Assembly (NCBI RefSeq): GCF_000007345.1
Contig: NC_003552.1
Location: 5,270,001-5,334,000 of the forward strand
Reading direction: 5' to 3'
Origin: Methanosarcina acetivorans C2A
GTDB lineage: Archaea > Halobacteriota > Methanosarcinia > Methanosarcinales > Methanosarcinaceae
DNA: 64,000 nt
Made by a program: the position numbers and the translations under genes. The notes beneath the pieces were generated by a model. The model saw nothing but the letters and a program-made list of their open reading frames with translations. It was not told the DNA's origin and did no database searches. Shown here piece by piece: positions 38,010 to 46,589 of this stretch. Position 1 is the stretch's first letter. Each line of letters starts with the position of its first letter.

Positions 38010-39686
38010 ATGAATAAATATACACTGAAAATATTGTTTATTTTTATAACCTTGCTCCTGATGGCGGCTGCTCAGCCGGCGCTGGGTTCTGACTGGGCAC
38101 AGTTCCACATGAACGCTCAGCATACCGGATATTCGGACTCCACAGCTCCGGATACGAACTTTACAGCATGGATAAGCGAGTATATAGGTGCACAGCCGAG
38201 TTCATCGCTTGTGGTTGCTGATGGTCTGATCTATGTCAACTGTGGCAATGAAAATGTAACTGCCCTGAATATGTACACCGGGAAAAACGAAGGACTTAAA
38301 GTAAATGGACCCGGCGATAACGGCCTTGATTCATGGGCATCTCCGTGTTACTACAACGGAAGCGTATATCGCGCAAGAACGGACGCCTGTAACGGCGGCC
38401 CCATGGCAGCGGATGGAAAGATCTTCCAGAGCGACTGGGACGGTAATCATTATTATTGCTACAATGAAAGCGGTTATAACCATGGCGAAGATACCTCCGA
38501 CGAATTCTGGAATTTTACGGTAAGCGGGTATGCACAGGGAACACCGGCTTATTATGGCGGCGAAGTCTATCTGACGAGCTGGGGCTATGCCTACAACGGT
38601 TCAGGTAACGGTCATGTGTATTGTGTGTATGTGAACAACGGCACACAGAAATGGCATAAGGATATTCCGCTCGATTGCTGCGGCTCAGCGAGCCTTAACA
38701 CCTCTAGCGGAATCCTTTACGTGACCACCTACAACTTCGGCGACGATGGGGACCTTTACGCCCTGTACATGGACAATGGGACCGAGTACTGGAACAGGTC
38801 CATTATGAGGACGGATTCTACGCCTGCAATCGATGATAATGGATACATCTATGTTTGCGGAGGATGCCGCGGATACAGCGATATGATGACATACTGTTTC
38901 GCTCCGAACGGGACCAAGATGTGGAACACCACGGCTTCGGACCAGATCGGCGACTGGACCTGTTCAGTTGCTGTTGCAGATGGTAAGGTGTTCGTAGGAA
39001 AGCCCACTACCGAATGGGGACCGTGGGGAGCACCGTATTACGCCATGGGATGTGACGGCACATACGCCCTGAACGCATCCAACGGCAATATCATCTGGAG
39101 CTATGAAGGCGGAGGCTGTTCCCCTATCGTTGCAGACGGCATGGTCTTCACCATCGGAGACGACGGCAAAGTATACGCCTTTGGAAAGAAGACGTACGAC
39201 TTCACCATCGGGGCCGGGACCGACCACTTTGCGTATGAAGGAGAGATAGACTCTTCGCCAGACTGTACTGTCCCGACAACCAACATACCCTCAAGTTCCG
39301 CCATCACTGCTGACGACGGCTCATACGAAGACTATTCTACGACAACTTCAGGAAAATATGCAGCCCAGCGCTTCAACTTCAGCATTGATGAGACATCGCC
39401 GGGCAAGCTGAACGTTTCATGGAACGGCAAAGGATGGCATGACACCGGTTCCAATAACGGAACATACCTTTACATCTGGAATTCCAATTCCGGAGCATAT
39501 GAGGAATTGGCCAACAACAGTATCGGGACGGATGCTACCCTGAGCGGTGAGATCATCTCCAGCACGGGCAATTACATCAATTCAGGAGTCGTAACCGTAC
39601 TGGTTGTGCAGAAGGGTGAGCATAGCAGAGATGGTAAAGCATCCCATATCGCAACGGATTATGTCAAACTGGTGGTAACACCATAA
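38010..39686 (+). CDS. Secreted PQQ-propeller protein with C-terminal beta-sandwich (paralogue of the 28393 gene)
   Basis: A 558-residue protein: a signal peptide (about 1-27, ending QPALG-SDWAQ), a PQQ-type propeller (about 28-395, beginning SDWAQFHMNAQHTGYSD) and the C-terminal all-beta domain of about 145 residues (AAQRFNFSIDETSPGKLNVS ... TYLYIWNSNSGAYEEL ... DYVKLVVTP) shared with the 28393 protein. Its propeller is closer to propeller 2 of the giant proteins than to the 28393 propeller, so the two paralogues combine the same C-terminus with different propellers. It is preceded by a full leader and followed after 139 bp by another cohesin/dockerin gene with no leader of its own, so the two may be co-transcribed. 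Confidence 0.9.
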   Translation: MNKYTLKILFIFITLLLMAAAQPALGSDWAQFHMNAQHTGYSDSTAPDTNFTAWISEYIGAQPSSSLVVADGLIYVNCGNENVTALNMYTGKNEGLKVNGPGDNGLDSWASPCYYNGSVYRARTDACNGGPMAADGKIFQSDWDGNHYYCYNESGYNHGEDTSDEFWNFTVSGYAQGTPAYYGGEVYLTSWGYAYNGSGNGHVYCVYVNNGTQKWHKDIPLDCCGSASLNTSSGILYVTTYNFGDDGDLYALYMDNGTEYWNRSIMRTDSTPAIDDNGYIYVCGGCRGYSDMMTYCFAPNGTKMWNTTASDQIGDWTCSVAVADGKVFVGKPTTEWGPWGAPYYAMGCDGTYALNASNGNIIWSYEGGGCSPIVADGMVFTIGDDGKVYAFGKKTYDFTIGAGTDHFAYEGEIDSSPDCTVPTTNIPSSSAITADDGSYEDYSTTTSGKYAAQRFNFSIDETSPGKLNVSWNGKGWHDTGSNNGTYLYIWNSNSGAYEELANNSIGTDATLSGEIISSTGNYINSGVVTVLVVQKGEHSRDGKASHIATDYVKLVVTP

Positions 39687-39710
39687 CATAATCCTTTTTT
39701 CTTTTTTTTG

Positions 39711-39750
39711 GACACTTTTACGCGGGAAACCACCTGCGTGTAACGGTGTC
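39711..39750 (+). terminator. Two-tier hairpin between the 38010 and 39826 genes
   Basis: GACAC (39711-39715) / GTGTC (39746-39750) flank an inner stem ACGCGGG (39720-39726) / CCTGCGT (39733-39739). A T-rich run (CCTTTTTTCTTTTTTTT) comes just before it at 39693-39709. It could terminate or attenuate readthrough into the 39826 gene, or act as an mRNA processing site; the T-run before rather than after the hairpin argues for termination by the T-run itself. Confidence 0.4.
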
Positions 39751-39825
39751 AACAAAATATGAGATCCATATCTCCCGCAGGCGGTATGGCTAATAGCGGG
39801 TGGATAAGACAATGGTGGTATATAC

Positions 39826-42800
39826 ATGAGGAAAATAAATTATATTCTGATCGTACTGCTGAGTGCAGTACTGGTAGTGATACCGGCTTCGGCTACGACC
39901 TACTATGTTGACGATGATGGCGGCTATGACTTCACGACTATAAATGCTGCCTTACATGCTACATCAGTCGGAGACGAAGTATTTGTTTACAATGGAACAT
40001 ATAATAATGAAAGTAATGATATTGTTCAGTTTTATAAATCGAATACTATGCTGGTAGGAGAAGGGGCAGATGTTGTAACCATAGATTGCAATAACAAGAA
40101 TGCTGGAATTGCAGTGTCCATTTATACAGGATGTGTTGTTGAAGGGGTTAAAGTTGTAAACAGCAAATTCGGTATACGTTTAGATACATCAAACCATACC
40201 GTCAGGGATTGTGTGTTTGATGGGATGACTTATTCTGATGGCACCCTGATGACAGATGGCGCAGACAACTGTCTTTTTGAGAATAATCGTCTCATTAATT
40301 CAACCGGGATGTACTCTGCAATGTCCATTTATTGTCATAACAGCTCAATTCTGAATAATACATTTACAGATAATTCCGGTGCAGGGTTCACCGTGTGCGT
40401 TCAGGCTGACGGGAATATAATCGCATACAATAACTTTACCTCCAATGGTTATGCCGGTATCGAGTTCTATAGTGCAGGAGAAGGCAATAAGGTATATCTC
40501 AACAACTTCATTGGCAACGGTGTGACCGCGACAACTTCCGGCACGGCAGTCCCGGCACTTACCTACTGGAACTCCACCGAACCGATAGACTACACCTACA
40601 ACGGTGCAACCTACTCCGGTCACCTGGGCAACTTCTGGGGCTCTGCCTACACAGGCACCGACGCTGACGGCGACGGCATCGGGGACACGCCCTATACCTT
40701 ACCCGACGGCCTCGGCACTGACTACGCACCGCTGATAGCAGGCTACGAAAACTATCTGCACCCGAACGAACCGCAGGATACACCTGTAGCTAACTTCAGT
40801 GCAGTCCCACTTTCAGGACATGCGCCTCTGGCAGTCCAGTTCACCGACCTTTCTACGGGTTCACCTACAGCCTGGGACTGGGACTTTGATAACGACGGAA
40901 ACGTGGACTCTACCGAGCAGAACCCCTCGTATACCTATAATGCAGCCGGTAACTACACTGTCAACCTCACCGTGACCAATGCAGGCGGAAGCGACTCGGA
41001 AGTAAAGGACGCATATATTGTAGTTAGCGAATCACTTCCTGAAGATCCGGTTGCCAACTTCACTGCGACACCTACTTCTGGAAACGCCCCACTGACAGTG
41101 AACTTCACCGATGCATCAACCGGTACTGTCTCTTCCTATGCATGGGACTTTGATAACGACGGAAACGTGGACTCTACCGAGCAGAACCCGGTCCACACCT
41201 ATGTTGCCGAAGGAAACTATACCGTCAGCTTAACAGTTACCAGTGCCGGCGGAAGCAATTCCGAGATGAAGCCTGACTATATAACTGTATCTAAATCTTA
41301 TATACCTGCAGAACCCGGGGAAGACTGGCCCTCTTTCCAGAAAGATATCCACAATACCGGTCTGACATCCGATCGTGGACCCATCACGGCCCCGGATGAA
41401 GAAGTCTCGTGGGACGTTTATACCCATGGCACAGGGATGGCGGGCATCGATACGGTGCCTGTGGTTGTGAACGGGTCCGTTTATGTGGTCTCCACGGACG
41501 GGTATGTCAGGGCTATCAACCGGACCACGGGCGCTCTCAACTGGGAAACTCCCATACCCGATTGTTCCGGTTTCCAGCTCGGGAACCCTGCATACGGCAA
41601 CGGGAAAATATTCGTGCCCACGGCAGATTCGAGGATCTTTGCCTTTGACGCCTGGACCGGAACTGAGCTCTGGAACGACTCTGTAGAAAGCAATAAACCT
41701 TCATCCAGCAGTCTCTATCATCAGCTGAACACCCCCGTGGTCTACGACAACGGAAGGATATACTTCGGGCAGTGGATTCCTGCCAACTATGCCGGCAAGT
41801 ACTACTGCTACACAGAAGACGGAACCGAAGTCTGGAACAGGGACTGTACCAATGGTAACAAAGGCTACTACTGGGCAGGCGCAACCGTGGTAGGGGATTA
41901 TCTGGTTTTCGGAGGCGATGATGGATACCTGACCTCGCTCTATAAGGTTAACGGTACCCTAGTTGACGAGATAAATATTGGCGCAGGTGAGATCCGCTCT
42001 ACCCTTGTTTATGATGAAGAAAGCAACCGCATCTTTACCTCCACCAAGAACGGATACTGCATCAGCATCGAAATGAACCCTGAAGGCACCTTCAACGACT
42101 CTTCAAAAGTTCAAAGCGCTTCCTTTGATGCCCAGTCCACATCCACACCCGTGATATACAACGGCAGAGTTTATCTCGGCTCAGGCAATTTCCAGGCTTC
42201 ATCTCCCTTTTTCTGCCTGAACAGCACAGATCTCTCCGTGATCTGGCGCTTCACAGGTACCAACGGAGGCATCCAGTCCTCACCAGTCGTGTCCACAGCT
42301 TACGATGACGGGGACGGGGAAGTTTACATATACTTCACAACGAACGCTAGATACTCACGGCTCTACTGCCTGAAGGACAATGCAACTAACACTAATATGA
42401 CGTCCGAAGAATGGTATTTCCAGCCGGAAGATTCAAAGAACCAGTACACTCTTCAGGGTGTGGCGCTTGTCGGGGGATGGCTGTACTACGGGAACGATAA
42501 AGGATACCTTTTCGGGCTGGCAGGAGTACAAAACGGGTCCGAAATTCCCGTTGCTGATTTCAATGCAGCTCCGCTTTCCGGAAACTCACCCCTGACAGTC
42601 AATTTCACAGATGACTCTACAGGTTCCCCAACTTCCTGGTTCTGGGACTTCGGGGACGGTACCAACTCTACCGAGCAGAATCCCTCGTATACCTATACTT
42701 CAGCCGGAAATTACACGGTCAACCTTACGGTTGCCAATGCAGCTGGAAGCGATTCCGAGGTGAAGACCGATTACATATCCGTAAGTGAACCACTACCTTC

Positions 42801-44724
42801 AGCTCCGGTTGCCAATTTCTCTGCAGACATTACTTCAGGGGTCGGACCTCTGGCAGTGCAGTTCACAGAAAGCTCAACCGGCTCGCCTACTGCCTGGGAA
42901 TGGGACTTTAACAATGACGGTAACGTGGATTCCACGGAGCAGAACCCACAATTCATCTATACTGGTGAAGGCACATACTCCGTGAAACTTACGGTCACCA
43001 ACTCAGAGGGAAACGACTCCGAGCTTAAGATCGATTATATCAGTGTAGTTTACCCATCTCCGGATTTCATAGCAAATGTGACTGAAGGAACCGTTCCTCT
43101 CACTGTAGAGTTCACGGGAAACGTTTCTGGTCTGGCTCCTGATTACTGGAACATGTGGGCCTGGGATGTGGATGGTGATGGAACATATGATTACTCACCT
43201 AATTTCAACATCACCCATACCTACACCGAACCCGGCACTTACGATGTGGTTGTAGCATATGATGGCTGGACACCAAATGTGAAAGCTGGTTATATAACAG
43301 TGCTTCCGGAAATACCTGTCGCCAATTTCTCCGCAGACGTGACATCAGGTCTGGAACCGTTAACAGTCAACTTCACCGACCAGTCCGAAGGCATTGTTTC
43401 GTCTTATTCGTGGGACTTTGATAACGATGGAACTGTGGACTCAATTGAGCAGAACCCCTCGTATACATATGAATCGGCAGGTAACTACACAGTTAGCCTT
43501 ACGGTTTCAAATGCCGGAGGAAGTGATTCCGAGCTAAAGACTGATTACATTGTAGTTAGCGAACCAGTACCTGAAGCTCCGGTTGCCAACTTCACTGCGA
43601 CACCTACTGCTGGAAATGCACCTTTAACAGTCAACTTCACCGACCAGTCCGAAGGCATTGTTTCGTCCTACTCCTGGGACTTTGATAACGACGGAAACGT
43701 GGACTCTACCGAGCAGAACCCCTCGCATACATATGAATCGGCAGGTAACTACACAGTTAGCCTTACGGTTTCAAATGCCGGGGGAAGTGATTCCGAGCTA
43801 AAGACTGATTACATCACTGTATCTTCTACACCTGTAGAACCGGAACCGGTTGCTGCTTTCACTGCTGATGTAACTGGCGGGACTGCTCCTCTCACTGTGA
43901 ATTTCACTGACCAGTCCACAGGTTCACCTACTGCCTGGGCATGGGACTTCGGGGATGGAGCAAACTCAACTGAGCAGAACCCCTCTCACACATACGTTTC
44001 AGCCGGAAATTACACCGTAAACCTGACTGTGGAAAATGCTGCCGGGATGGACTTTGAGTTAAAAACGAATTACATAGAAGTTTCCGAAACTTCCGGATCA
44101 ACCGTTACTCTCTATTTCGACCCTGAAAGTTCCTCAGTTTCAGAAAACGAATCTACTGAAATAAATATCGTTGCCAGTAATTTCCCTGCAGGCCTTTCAG
44201 GCTACAACCTGACCGTTGCTATCGACGACCCGGTTGTTGCCGAAATAGTTGATATCGCGTACCCGACCTGGGCTCTGATTTCTGAGAACTCTACCCTGCC
44301 AGCGACTTCTATCTACATGAAGACTGTTGACCTGGAAGATGCCGTTAAGGAAGGGGCAACAGATGTTGTGCTTGCTACTCTCACTGTTTCTGGAAAGGAG
44401 AAAGGATCTGCAAACCTTTCGATAGGGGTTAAACGTCTGGAGGAAGATTCCGGAGACTCTATCGAACCAGCTCTCCTGGCAGGGACAATTGAAGTAACCC
44501 TGCTTTCTCCTCTTCCTGATCAGGAATATGCTCCTAAGGACCTTGACGGAGACGGACTCTATGAAGACCTCACCGGAAATGGGGAGTTCAGTTTTGTAGA
44601 CATAGTGGCGTACTTCCACAATATGGACTGGATAGAAGAAAACATGCCGGTGGAGTACTTTGACTTCAACGGGAACGGAAGAATAGACTTTGATGATGTA
44701 GTGCGGATGTTTGGAATGATCTGA
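39826..44724 (+). CDS. NosD / PQQ / eight-PKD surface protein with cohesin and dockerin domains
   Basis: A 1632-residue secreted protein. A short signal peptide (about 1-23, ending IPASA-TTYYV) starts at an ATG without a strong ribosome-binding site. Domains: beta-helix (about 30-305, closing with NSTEPIDYTYNGATYSG), two PKD domains (320-405, 408-492), a PQQ-type propeller (499-902, most like propeller 1 of the 3285 protein), six further PKD or PKD-like domains (907-1419; the one at about 1079-1162 is divergent), a cohesin-like domain (1424-1556) and a dockerin-like domain (1562-1632). PKDs 6 and 7 come from a recent 264-bp tandem duplication. The last 900 bp are almost the same as the end of the 12175 gene. 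The long PKD stalk would hold the propeller and helix away from the cell surface. Confidence 0.92.
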   Translation: MRKINYILIVLLSAVLVVIPASATTYYVDDDGGYDFTTINAALHATSVGDEVFVYNGTYNNESNDIVQFYKSNTMLVGEGADVVTIDCNNKNAGIAVSIYTGCVVEGVKVVNSKFGIRLDTSNHTVRDCVFDGMTYSDGTLMTDGADNCLFENNRLINSTGMYSAMSIYCHNSSILNNTFTDNSGAGFTVCVQADGNIIAYNNFTSNGYAGIEFYSAGEGNKVYLNNFIGNGVTATTSGTAVPALTYWNSTEPIDYTYNGATYSGHLGNFWGSAYTGTDADGDGIGDTPYTLPDGLGTDYAPLIAGYENYLHPNEPQDTPVANFSAVPLSGHAPLAVQFTDLSTGSPTAWDWDFDNDGNVDSTEQNPSYTYNAAGNYTVNLTVTNAGGSDSEVKDAYIVVSESLPEDPVANFTATPTSGNAPLTVNFTDASTGTVSSYAWDFDNDGNVDSTEQNPVHTYVAEGNYTVSLTVTSAGGSNSEMKPDYITVSKSYIPAEPGEDWPSFQKDIHNTGLTSDRGPITAPDEEVSWDVYTHGTGMAGIDTVPVVVNGSVYVVSTDGYVRAINRTTGALNWETPIPDCSGFQLGNPAYGNGKIFVPTADSRIFAFDAWTGTELWNDSVESNKPSSSSLYHQLNTPVVYDNGRIYFGQWIPANYAGKYYCYTEDGTEVWNRDCTNGNKGYYWAGATVVGDYLVFGGDDGYLTSLYKVNGTLVDEINIGAGEIRSTLVYDEESNRIFTSTKNGYCISIEMNPEGTFNDSSKVQSASFDAQSTSTPVIYNGRVYLGSGNFQASSPFFCLNSTDLSVIWRFTGTNGGIQSSPVVSTAYDDGDGEVYIYFTTNARYSRLYCLKDNATNTNMTSEEWYFQPEDSKNQYTLQGVALVGGWLYYGNDKGYLFGLAGVQNGSEIPVADFNAAPLSGNSPLTVNFTDDSTGSPTSWFWDFGDGTNSTEQNPSYTYTSAGNYTVNLTVANAAGSDSEVKTDYISVSEPLPSAPVANFSADITSGVGPLAVQFTESSTGSPTAWEWDFNNDGNVDSTEQNPQFIYTGEGTYSVKLTVTNSEGNDSELKIDYISVVYPSPDFIANVTEGTVPLTVEFTGNVSGLAPDYWNMWAWDVDGDGTYDYSPNFNITHTYTEPGTYDVVVAYDGWTPNVKAGYITVLPEIPVANFSADVTSGLEPLTVNFTDQSEGIVSSYSWDFDNDGTVDSIEQNPSYTYESAGNYTVSLTVSNAGGSDSELKTDYIVVSEPVPEAPVANFTATPTAGNAPLTVNFTDQSEGIVSSYSWDFDNDGNVDSTEQNPSHTYESAGNYTVSLTVSNAGGSDSELKTDYITVSSTPVEPEPVAAFTADVTGGTAPLTVNFTDQSTGSPTAWAWDFGDGANSTEQNPSHTYVSAGNYTVNLTVENAAGMDFELKTNYIEVSETSGSTVTLYFDPESSSVSENESTEINIVASNFPAGLSGYNLTVAIDDPVVAEIVDIAYPTWALISENSTLPATSIYMKTVDLEDAVKEGATDVVLATLTVSGKEKGSANLSIGVKRLEEDSGDSIEPALLAGTIEVTLLSPLPDQEYAPKDLDGDGLYEDLTGNGEFSFVDIVAYFHNMDWIEENMPVEYFDFNGNGRIDFDDVVRMFGMI

Positions 44725-44785
44725 GGAAAGGAAAATATGGGAAAAAGAATGAAAGAAGGCAAGATAGAGAAAAAGTTCTCGTATC

Positions 44786-44853
44786 CAGCTGATTATGCTG
44801 GCTCCGGGAACAAAAAAGAGACAATAACCTTCTTGGAGGAGGCAGCCGAATAG
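44786..44853 (+). pseudogene. 3'-end scar of a beta-sandwich-type surface gene (second copy)
   Basis: About 21 codons matching the end of the 3-2654 protein (ADYAGSGNKK ... EEAAE, stop), 60 bp after the 39826 gene. The bases after it, including TAAATATTTTTAAACATAC, match the flank at 2674-2700. The junction sequence before the scar is like that of the scar at 37129, so both descend from one recombination event. Confidence 0.7.
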
Positions 44854-44911
44854 AGCTGTTTTCTCCTATCTAAATATTTTTAAACATACTTCCAATAAAC
44901 CTTTAAAAAAT

Positions 44912-45653
44912 CCTGTTGGTCCGGCGTTTCAAAAGGTCCGAAACCTGATCTGCCTTTTCAACAAACTTGAAATGAGGCCAGATTCTACCGCCCGGGCCAA
45001 CCGGCAACCCCATAAAAATATAGGAGGTCTTCAAAAAATTAGATAGAAAAAGCACTTATTTTTCTTTAGAGGCTGTCTTAAAATTCAAATCATTTCTACA
45101 TTTGGATAGTACGCATTGTTGATCTTAAGGTCACTCAGTAAATTAATTATATCTAACATATTAGCTCGATGCATAATATCAAATGCATTAGACATCATGG
45201 TTAAAATTTAAACTTTAGACATTTAACGGTTCAATTCTACCGTTTTTTAGTCCAAATACATGAGTCCTATCCCAATTGTATAATCAAATTGAATTTTAAG
45301 ACACGCTCTTACACGGATTGATTTCGGAAATTTGTTTTATATGAACTGAAAGTCAGGTATGCCCTTCAGCAAAAATCGAGACAAGGTATAAATTACCTTT
45401 TACTTAAAGCTCATTTTCAATTTTCAATTTGAACCGTGTTTTTCATTCAACATTTTTCCGGATTATTAAATGCTGTTATCATCTGTTTGATCACCGGAAT
45501 TTTAAAGCCAAATACTTCAAACCGGCTGATCCTGGAAGCTCAAAAATCCGTGAAAATAAAATGCAGAAATAACAAAGTCCAGCCATGTTCTGCTTCCTTC
45601 AAAGGTTCGAAAATCCTCAAACCAAAAAATTCCCTGCCTGATCATACCGCTTC
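44912..45653 (+). repeat. Repeated leader element, copy 7 (interrupted by a MITE; abuts a pseudogene)
   Basis: Left arm CCTGTTGGTCCGG (44912-44924) pairs with CCGGGCCAACCGG (44992-45004); relative to copy 1, two base pairs have changed on both sides (T-A to C-G and A-T to G-C). The second helix is ACACGG (45311-45316) / CCGTGT (45434-45439). A 240-bp insertion lies at 45069-45308. The second module begins near 45598 (CAAAGGTTCGAAAA) and stops at about 45660, where an inverted pseudogene fragment takes its place, so no gene is left for this leader to control. Confidence 0.65.
45069..45308. mobile_element. MITE-like element (240 bp) with TTA target duplication
   Basis: Ends GAGGCTGTCTTAAAATTCAA and, read inward from the other side, GAGCGTGTCTTAAAATTCAA: 20-bp terminal inverted repeats with two mismatches. 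It is flanked by TTA at 45066-45068 and 45309-45311; uninterrupted leader copies at the same place have a single TTA (for example CTTTACACGG near 37588), so the empty site is known. There is no coding frame. The end sequence and a T-N-A duplication resemble IS5-group elements, so it was probably moved by an IS5-like transposase; that assignment is inferred. Confidence 0.8.
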
Positions 45654-45656
45654 TCA

Positions 45657-46046
45657 AATCTTCGGTCCCGGAATTTCAAAGCCGCTGAACTCGACATCGT
45701 CAGCACTTATGGTAATGCCTGAAAAGCCTGTGAAACCCGAAGAGTTCAGGAAAGGGTCCCTGATGCCTTTTAGTGCAGGAGATGAACCGGCATAGGGAAC
45801 ATACCAGACGACATCACCTGTGAATGCATCCAGAGAATAGAGGCTTCCGTAGCCGAAATACCCGTCATCTTCGCTTCCCGAATAAACGAGCCTGTCGGCG
45901 ACAGCTACCGAACAGGTCCAGCCTCTGATTCCTCCATCATCTGCTGTCTTTGAAGGAATTGACCAGACAGGTTCGCCTGTAGTCGCATTAAAACAGTAGG
46001 TTTGCACGTTTGTATAGCCTCTGCACCCTCCGCAAACGTAGACAAT
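45657..46046 (-). pseudogene. Scrambled PQQ/NosD surface-gene fragment
   Basis: On the minus strand, a piece of propeller 2 (VYVCGGCRGYTNVQTYCFNA ... GDVVWYVPYAGSSPA) runs straight into a piece of the second beta-helix (LKGIRDPFLNSSGFTGFSG ... GFEI). In the intact 12175 and 30960 genes the beta-helix piece lies upstream of the propeller, so the order is reversed, with a clean junction near 45773. The fragment has no signal peptide, ribosome-binding site or ends of its own, and it is inverted relative to the leader it touches at about 45660. A 140-codon frame spans it but is unlikely to make a working protein. Confidence 0.75.
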
Positions 46047-46420
46047 CAACACTCTAAAAAAGTTATTGTAATTCAATGTTATCTATAAAGTTCAAACTTG
46101 TTACCATTTTTGTTATATTTATATCAAGTGACTCAGATAAATAGAGGTTGGAAGTAAAGATGTCGTCCAGTTTAACTTACAGTAATCTCCGGTTAAATAA
46201 TGGAGCAAAAGTTAAGCTTATGTCTTCCAAAACCTCCTAAAGAATATAAGTTTATCTCCGCCTGAAAAGCGCGGAGCATAACTACCACATCAAGAGATAT
46301 ATGGAAGACATTGAAAATCGATGTCAACTTCACAAACCCAGAAACATCACCGTATGAAAAATGATTTCTTGGACTCTTCCTTGAGCATTGAAATAAATCG
46401 AACGAAGCGGAAACAAAGTA

Positions 46421-46441
46421 GGGGCTCTTTATGAGAGCCCC
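46421..46441. terminator. GC-rich hairpin in the gap downstream of the HEAT-repeat gene
   Basis: GGGGCTCT (46421-46428) and AGAGCCCC (46434-46441) pair perfectly around TTATG. It lies 150 bp beyond the stop of the minus-strand HEAT gene, without a clear T-tract on either side. The remainder of 46077-46589 shows no supported gene. Confidence 0.35.
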
Positions 46442-46589
46442 AAATCCTCCCAATTTAAGGTTTCACCGTTTTTCATAAAAGTCTTCGTTTTTCAAGGATA
46501 TTTTATATTATTTGAATTTTCAAAGCCAGATTTCTTGTTTGAAGCATTTTGCAATACTATATTAAGGGCTTTAAAAACTTTTTTCCGGT

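Noticed and set aside
12175-44724. PQQ-type propellers as quinoprotein dehydrogenases
   Set aside because: The blades match the general PQQ-like repeat, but no disulfide-ring or calcium/PQQ active-site signature can be shown and the domain setting is that of surface scaffolds.
46193-46453. Minus-strand 86-codon frame near the HEAT gene
   Set aside because: Composition looks random and it spans a GC-rich hairpin; no homology is recognisable.
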